A stretch of 64,000 nt of DNA. Origin: Devosia rhizoryzae. Lineage in GTDB: Bacteria > Pseudomonadota > Alphaproteobacteria > Rhizobiales > Devosiaceae. Positions 59,182 to 64,000 of the stretch are shown here, one piece after another. The position numbers and the translations under genes were made by a program. The DNA lies in NCBI RefSeq assembly GCF_016698665.1, contig NZ_CP068046.1:2790001-2854000 (forward strand), in the 5' to 3' direction. The notes under the pieces were generated by a model that saw only the letters and a list, made by a program, of their open reading frames with translations, was not told where the DNA came from and made no database searches. Each line of letters begins with the position of its first letter. The first letter of the stretch is position 1.

Positions 59182-60201
59182 TTAGGTGCGGGCAGCTCGC
59201 GGCATCGGTGCTTCGGGCAAGAGGCGATGGGGCGGCTGGTGCCCGTCCATGAAGGTTCGGATGTTGACGATCACCGTCTCGCCCATCTCGATCCGCGCTT
59301 CCATCGTGGCCGACGCCATATGGGCGGTGAGCACGACATGGTTGCTTTCCGCCAGCGCCAAGAGGCGCGGGTTGATGCCGGGCCGGTTCTCGAAGACGTC
59401 GAGCGCCGCGCCAAAAAGCCTGTCCTGCTCCAGCCGCTCGATCAGCGCTTCTTCATCGAGCAGTTCCGGGCGGCTGACATTGATCACATAGGCGCCCGGC
59501 TTCATGCGGTCGAGCCGTTCGGCCGAAAGGATGTGGCGCGTGGCGCGGGTCAGCGGCGTATGGAGCGAGACGATATCGACCTCGGCCAGCATGGCGTCGA
59601 GATCGTCCCAATAGGTTGCCCCCAAAGGCGTCTCCACCGCGAGCGGCCGCTGCGAGCGGGAGAAATAGTGGATGTTGAGGCCAAAGGCCCGCGCCCGCTG
59701 CGCCACCGCCGTGCCGATGCGGCCCATGCCGACGATGCCCAGCGCCTTGCCGCGCAGCCGGTGCCCCAGCATCGAGGTCGGCGACCAGCCGGCCCATCTG
59801 CGGTCTTCGAGCAGCATCTGCGTGCCTTCGACCAGCCGCCGCGGCAGCGCCAGGATCAGCGCCATGGCCATGTCGGCGGTGTCCTCGGTCAAGACCGATG
59901 GGGTATTGGTCACCGTCAGCCCCGCCGCCCAGGCCGCTTCAAGGTCGATATTGTCGACGCCATTGCCGAATTGGGCGATCAGCCGCACCGTCGGTGGCAA
60001 CCGGCCGATCAGGTCGGCATCGATACGATCGGTGATGGTCGAAACCAGCACGTCCTTGCCCGCCAGTCCGTGCAGGATATCGTCGCTGGTCAGCGCCGCA
60101 TCGGCTTCGTTGACGTCGGTCTCGAACAGCATGGCCATGCGGGCCTCGATGCTTTCGGGCAGCCGCCGCGTGATCAGGATTTTGGGTTTGCTTGCTGCCA
60201 T
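59182..60201 (-). CDS. D-2-hydroxyacid dehydrogenase (glyoxylate reductase-like)
   Basis: 339 residues. The NAD-binding motif is LGIVGMGRIGTAVAQRARAFG. Conserved positions of the family are in IAQFGNGVDNIDLEAAWAAGLTVTNTPSVLTEDTADMAMAL, INVSRPELLDEEALIE and VVLTAHMASATMEARIEMG, where the catalytic H is in TAHMASAT and R in VSRPE. Reduces glyoxylate, hydroxypyruvate or a related 2-keto acid. The substrate cannot be fixed here. Start at the ATG 60201. Confidence 0.92.
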   Translation of the reverse strand: MAASKPKILITRRLPESIEARMAMLFETDVNEADAALTSDDILHGLAGKDVLVSTITDRIDADLIGRLPPTVRLIAQFGNGVDNIDLEAAWAAGLTVTNTPSVLTEDTADMAMALILALPRRLVEGTQMLLEDRRWAGWSPTSMLGHRLRGKALGIVGMGRIGTAVAQRARAFGLNIHYFSRSQRPLAVETPLGATYWDDLDAMLAEVDIVSLHTPLTRATRHILSAERLDRMKPGAYVINVSRPELLDEEALIERLEQDRLFGAALDVFENRPGINPRLLALAESNHVVLTAHMASATMEARIEMGETVIVNIRTFMDGHQPPHRLLPEAPMPRAART

Positions 60202-60308
60202 GCGCACTGGTCGGTTGGCCACTTGTGAAGAGGTGCCCCGTGCCCCCTTCAGCGACCATTAAGGATCATGAGCTAGTGATAAGGCAATTCCAACCACACT
60301 GCAAAGCG

Positions 60309-60860
60309 ATGTTCCGTTTGCCCCTGTCTTGGAGCCGCTCCCGCGCTTTTTCCCTCGTGCTGCTTGCCCTTGCCAGCATGCTTCCGGCCGCACCCGTCCT
60401 GGCGCAGGACAACCCGAGCGGCCTGCCGCTGCCGCGTTTCGTCACCACGCGCTCGGCGCCGATCAATGTGCGCGTCGGCCCCGGCACCAAGTACAATATC
60501 GCCTGGAATTTCCTGGTCTCCGGCGTACCGGTCGAGATCGTCCAGGAGTTCGATACCTGGCGCAAGATCCGCGACATGGAAGGCGATGAGGGCTGGGTGC
60601 ACCAGAGCCTTCTGGCTGGCGCCCGCGCCGGCTATGTCACCCCGCTGGTCGCCAATGGCGAAGTCACCATGCATGTGAGCCGCGCCGAAGACGCCACGGC
60701 CCGTGCCCGCCTTGCGGCCGGCGTGCGTGTCGCCGTCAGCGAATGCGACGGCGCCTGGTGCCAGGTCGCCGCCGGCCCGCCCGGCGAACGCGCCAGCTTC
60801 TCCGGCTGGATCCGCCAGGAAGAGCTTTGGGGCGTTTATCCGGACGAAGAGTTCGACTGA
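60309..60860 (+). CDS. Exported SH3-like domain protein
   Basis: 183 residues from the ATG at 60309. A signal peptide ends APVLAQ. Two bacterial SH3-like repeats: RSAPINVRVGPGTKYNIAWNFLVSGVPVEIVQEFDTWRKIRDMEGDEGWVHQSLL and VTMHVSRAEDATARARLAAGVRVAVSECDGAWCQV. Such proteins bind peptidoglycan or other periplasmic partners. Divergent to the hydroxyacid dehydrogenase gene. Confidence 0.85.
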   Translation: MFRLPLSWSRSRAFSLVLLALASMLPAAPVLAQDNPSGLPLPRFVTTRSAPINVRVGPGTKYNIAWNFLVSGVPVEIVQEFDTWRKIRDMEGDEGWVHQSLLAGARAGYVTPLVANGEVTMHVSRAEDATARARLAAGVRVAVSECDGAWCQVAAGPPGERASFSGWIRQEELWGVYPDEEFD

Positions 60861-60868
60861 GCTGAGGA

Positions 60869-60984
60869 CCCCCACCCAGCCTCCCCCTTTAGAAGGGGGA
60901 GGAGTCGGCCAGTGCAAGTCTCAGATCGAGTCAAGCACGCGATAGGACTCCTCCCCCGCCTAACGGGGGAGGCTGGGTGGGGGT
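60869..60984. repeat. Palindromic intergenic repeat, type 2
   Basis: CCCCCACCCAGCCTCCCCCT, hairpin TTAGAAGGGGGAGGAGT, a 40-base spacer, then ACTCCTCCCCCGCCTAACGG and GGGAGGCTGGGTGGGGG. The spacer differs from other copies. It lies between two convergent genes and ends at the stop region of the D-lactate dehydrogenase-type gene. Confidence 0.85.
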
Positions 60985-60985
60985 A

Positions 60986-63898
60986 TTACCTTGTCGCCCA
61001 CTCAAGCAAGCTCGCCAGCCCCACAAACGGGATCGCAGCATGTTCGGTCAGCCCTGAGGCGCAGGTCGAAACCGTCGAAACACCAAGCTCGCACCCTTCG
61101 GGTATGTCATTGCCGACCCGGCGCGTCGCATGGGCGTTGAGCTCGGGAATGAACAGGCCCTTGTCACCGGCATAGCCACAGCAGGTCACCGAACTCAGGA
61201 CCGCGATGCTTTCGGCGCAGGCACGGGCAATGGCTTCGGTGGCGGGTTGCTCCGCCAACCGCTGCGCCGAGCAATTGTGGTGCACGGCAACGACCGGCAG
61301 CTTCTGGGTGATGGTCAGCCTGGGCAGGAGCTCGGCCAAAAACTGGGCGGAGTCCGCCACTACGGCATCGCCCGGAACCTCGCGCAGATGCTTGGCGCAG
61401 GTCGAGGCGTCGGTGACCACCGGCACGCGGCCGGACTCGGACAGCGAAGACAATACCCGCTGCAGCGCGTTACCCACGGTCGCCGCTTGCTCCGGAAAAC
61501 CCTTGGACTGGAATGGCTGCCCGCAACATTGCCCGTTGAGCGTTTCGGGAATGACGACGTCATAGCCTGCGCGTTCCAGCAGCTTGGTCATGGCCTCGGT
61601 TGCCGACAGCAAGCCGTGCCGGGTCGTGGGCGCGCCGAACATGCGGCTGGGACAAGCGGGGAAATAAACGATCGATGGCCGTCCCGTCTGGGCGATCGGC
61701 ACCGGAAAGCCGGTCTTGCGAGGGTCCTGCCGTGTTTCGCGCGGATGCGGCGCACCCGGCCCATGATGGAGGGCGCGGGAGACGCGGGGCACGCGCTTGT
61801 TGGTCAGGCGACGCGCCGTCTCGGTGATCGCCTCCACTGCCGGTGCCGGGATGACGGTGCGCGCCGCATCGGCAATGGCCACGCCGCCGCGCATCATGGT
61901 TTCGACAGCGCCGCGGTGATCGGCCACCACGCCCGCCGCTGCCCGCGCCGTGCCGCCACGACGACGGGCGCGTTCGCCCATGATCATGGTGCCGGTTTCG
62001 ATGCCGACCGGACAGCGCAATGAGCAAAGATTGCAGGCAGCACAGGTGTCGAGCCCGGCATACTGGAAATCGGCATCGAAGCGCTTGAGGCGCTCCGGAT
62101 CCTCGCCGGTGGCGCGCATGCGTTCGCGTTCGCGGGTCACGGCAATGCGCTGGCGCGGCGTCAGCGTCATGTGGTGGCTGGGGCAGGCCGGTTCGCAAAA
62201 GCCGCATTCGATGCAGAGGTCGACCAGTTCGTCGGCCGGCGGCATGACCTTCAGATTCTTGATGTGGACCTTGGCGTCGTCATTGAGCAGCACGCCCGGA
62301 TTAAGGAGGCGCTCGGGGTCGAAGACCGCCTTGATGCGATGCATGATCGCATAGGCTTTTTCGCCCCATTCCCGCTCGACAAAGGGCGCGATGGCGCGGC
62401 CGGTGCCGTGCTCGGCCTTGAGCGATCCGCCGTAACGTACCGAGACCAGCTCGGAGAGTTCCTGGTTGAGCGCATCGAATTTTTCCGCCGCGCCGTGTTC
62501 GGCGAAATTGTCGCTCATCTGGAAATGGAGGTTTCCAGCCAGGGCATGCCCGAAGATGATGGCGTCTTCGTAGCCGTGCCGGTCGAGCAGGTTGCGCATG
62601 TCGAGCACGAATTCGGCCAGCCGCTCGATCGGCGCCGCCACGTCCTCGGTCAACATGCTCGTGCCCTTGGGCCGCGCCGCACCGCCTGAGGTGAAGAAGC
62701 CCTTGCGGATATCCCAGAGCGCGTGGCTGCGCGCTTCGTCCGTGGAGAAATCGATATGCGTGGCGCCGTGACGCGCCAGGAGAGCAACGGCTTTTTCCGT
62801 CTCCACCGCCAGCGTTTGGGCGTCAGGGGCGGTGACGTCGATCAGAACGGCCGGGGAATTGTCGGTGAGCCAAGGAAGGAGCGGCGCCATCGGCGGCAGA
62901 TGCTCCACCGTCGCCAGCGCCCGGCGCTCGATATATTCGGCCGCGGTGACCCCGGTCGTCACCTGCACGCCGCCATTGGCCATTTCGATAATGGCCCGTC
63001 CTGCCGATTGTGGATCCGGAAACGGAACCAGGGCCGTTGCCTTGCACGGATGCTCGGGCACCGTGTTGTAGGTCACCTCCGACACAAAGCCGAGCGTGCC
63101 CTCCGAGCCCACCATCAGGTGGATCAGGATATCAAGCGGGTCATGGTAGTCGACCAGGGCGTTAAGCGAATAGCCGACCGTGTTCTTGATCCGGTACTTC
63201 TTGCGGATCAGCGCCACGAGATCGGCATCGGCCATGACGTCGTGATGCAGCTGGTGGATGGCCTCCAGCATGGGTGCATGCGTCACGCGGAAGGCATCGA
63301 CGCTGGCCGGGTCGCCGGAATCGAGCATGGTGCCGTCGGTCAGAACGATCCGCAGCCGCGCCATGGTGTGATAGGTGTTCTGCGCCACGCCACAGCACAT
63401 GCCTGACGAATTGTTGTTGACCACGCCACCGATCTTGCAGGTGGCCTGCGAAGCCGGGTCGGGCCCGATCTTCTTGTTGAATGGTTTAAGCGCGCGGTTG
63501 GCTTCCGCGACGATGATCGCCGGCCCCAGCGTGATCTGCTCGGCACCGGGATGGATCGCGAGCTTGCGCCAGCCATCGCCTAGCACGGCCAGCACGCCAT
63601 CGGTGACGGCTTGGCCGGAGAGTGACGTGCCCGCGGCGCGAAACGTCACCGGCAGGCCCTCCGCCCTCGCCGCCTTGAACACGGCGCGCACGTCGTCCTC
63701 GGAATTGACGAAGACCACGACGGCCGGCAGCAGCCGATAGGAACTGGCATCGCCGCTCCACGCATAGGTCATCAGCGGATCAGTATAGATGTTGCCGCGC
63801 ACTTGACCGCGCAGGCGCGCTGCGATGCGTTCGCCGGCGGCGAGGCGATCGGGATCTTGGATCTTGGGCTGAACCGAGGACAGACTGGCTTGCTGCAT
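60986..63898 (-). CDS. FAD/Fe-S D-lactate dehydrogenase-type oxidoreductase (Dld-II like)
   Basis: 970 residues. The N-terminal FAD_binding_4 domain reads FRAAGTSLSGQAVTDGVLAVLG and GVVNNNSSGMCCGVAQNTYHTM. The middle FAD-oxidase C domain includes FGHALAGNLHFQM and RYGGSLKAEHGTGRAIAPFVEREWG. Two 4Fe-4S motifs (CIECGFCEPACP and CAACNLCSLRCPVG) and two CCG-type repeats (NGQCCGQPFQSKG, TCCGYAGDKG) follow. This is the one-piece quinone-linked lactate/glycolate oxidoreductase architecture. No lactate permease or glycolate operon is adjacent. Confidence 0.9.
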   Translation of the reverse strand: MQQASLSSVQPKIQDPDRLAAGERIAARLRGQVRGNIYTDPLMTYAWSGDASSYRLLPAVVVFVNSEDDVRAVFKAARAEGLPVTFRAAGTSLSGQAVTDGVLAVLGDGWRKLAIHPGAEQITLGPAIIVAEANRALKPFNKKIGPDPASQATCKIGGVVNNNSSGMCCGVAQNTYHTMARLRIVLTDGTMLDSGDPASVDAFRVTHAPMLEAIHQLHHDVMADADLVALIRKKYRIKNTVGYSLNALVDYHDPLDILIHLMVGSEGTLGFVSEVTYNTVPEHPCKATALVPFPDPQSAGRAIIEMANGGVQVTTGVTAAEYIERRALATVEHLPPMAPLLPWLTDNSPAVLIDVTAPDAQTLAVETEKAVALLARHGATHIDFSTDEARSHALWDIRKGFFTSGGAARPKGTSMLTEDVAAPIERLAEFVLDMRNLLDRHGYEDAIIFGHALAGNLHFQMSDNFAEHGAAEKFDALNQELSELVSVRYGGSLKAEHGTGRAIAPFVEREWGEKAYAIMHRIKAVFDPERLLNPGVLLNDDAKVHIKNLKVMPPADELVDLCIECGFCEPACPSHHMTLTPRQRIAVTRERERMRATGEDPERLKRFDADFQYAGLDTCAACNLCSLRCPVGIETGTMIMGERARRRGGTARAAAGVVADHRGAVETMMRGGVAIADAARTVIPAPAVEAITETARRLTNKRVPRVSRALHHGPGAPHPRETRQDPRKTGFPVPIAQTGRPSIVYFPACPSRMFGAPTTRHGLLSATEAMTKLLERAGYDVVIPETLNGQCCGQPFQSKGFPEQAATVGNALQRVLSSLSESGRVPVVTDASTCAKHLREVPGDAVVADSAQFLAELLPRLTITQKLPVVAVHHNCSAQRLAEQPATEAIARACAESIAVLSSVTCCGYAGDKGLFIPELNAHATRRVGNDIPEGCELGVSTVSTCASGLTEHAAIPFVGLASLLEWATR

Positions 63899-63908
63899 AG
63901 GCCAAGCA

Positions 63909-63920
63909 CTAACATGTTAG
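63909..63920. promoter_or_regulatory. Perfect palindrome upstream of the D-lactate dehydrogenase-type gene
   Basis: CTAACATGTTAG is a 12-base perfect palindrome, 11 bases before the start codon. A GntR- or other repressor site is possible; the remaining 80 bases to the window end show nothing further. Confidence 0.4.
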
Positions 63921-64000
63921 CGCCGACACATGAAGTCACATCACCGCATATCGCCACCCTTCCATACAAGAGATTGCCGGGCGCTTTGCTTCCGTGCTAG

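Overview
The window reads as one chromosomal segment of a high-GC alphaproteobacterium of the order Hyphomicrobiales; the gene content and dispersed palindromic repeats look most like Devosia or a close relative, but this is an inference from gene style. Supporting signs are an RpoE-ChrR (singlet-oxygen type) sigma/anti-sigma pair, a RutR-associated reductive pyrimidine degradation cluster, an mbfA gene with Irr-type iron control boxes, MmcB, and RIME-like intergenic repeats. No transposase, integrase, phage gene, CRISPR array or rRNA was seen. One tRNA gene (Ser-GGA) is present.

Layout. 1-2026: divergent stress locus, with an FAD protein leftward and rpoE-chrR-DUF2177 rightward, apparently sharing two back-to-back RpoE-type promoters. 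2029-9439: housekeeping and stress genes (Ldh-family dehydrogenase, UvrD/Rep-like helicase, tRNA-Ser, msrA, a large membrane protein, manganese catalase). 9457-9834: repeat cluster. 10190-20947: rutR and a rightward run encoding an omega-aminotransferase, a semialdehyde dehydrogenase, a carbamoyl-amino-acid hydrolase, dihydropyrimidinase and an ABC importer. This run carries a DUF559 nuclease gene between inverted repeats and a large palindromic repeat. 21092-22185: a membrane protein bracketed by two 24-residue hydrophobic ORFs. 22216-31806: small regulatory and redox units, including TetR/VOC, Rrf2/thioredoxin-reductase-like, trhO, higBA, LytTR and mbfA. 31932-33411: copper delivery genes for cytochrome oxidase (DUF2946-like, PCuAC, SCO). 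33656-41444: DadA-like oxidase, a 796-residue secreted repeat protein, LysR, extensin-like peptidase, lepA. 41842-44922: a one-polypeptide restriction-modification enzyme. 44914-52778: mixed small genes, a candidate structured RNA, an amino-acid ABC pair, CreA, a peroxiredoxin and an RlpA-like protein. 53076-57029: three tandem MFS transporters with mmcB between the second and third. 57019-63898: truB, rbfA, a secreted protein, a 2-hydroxyacid dehydrogenase, an SH3-like protein and a large FAD/Fe-S D-lactate-dehydrogenase-type enzyme.

How parts work together. RutR, the aminotransferase, MmsA-type dehydrogenase, hydrolase and dihydropyrimidinase give a pathway from dihydropyrimidines to a beta-amino acid and then to an acyl-CoA, and the ABC importer probably brings in substrate. 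The first enzyme of that pathway (dihydropyrimidine dehydrogenase) is not in the window. RpoE/ChrR, MsrA, Mn-catalase, peroxiredoxin and MbfA form a broad oxidative-stress theme but are not one operon.

Best candidates for something new: (i) the DUF559 nuclease gene bounded by inverted copies of a dispersed repeat and tightly coupled into the pyrimidine operon; (ii) the compact nuclease-methyltransferase-specificity protein whose target-recognition region is much more AT-rich than its flanks; (iii) the secreted repeat protein with a GGN minisatellite linker; (iv) a structured, probably non-coding RNA at about 46035-46206. All positions come from reading the sequence by eye; no alignment or profile search was run.
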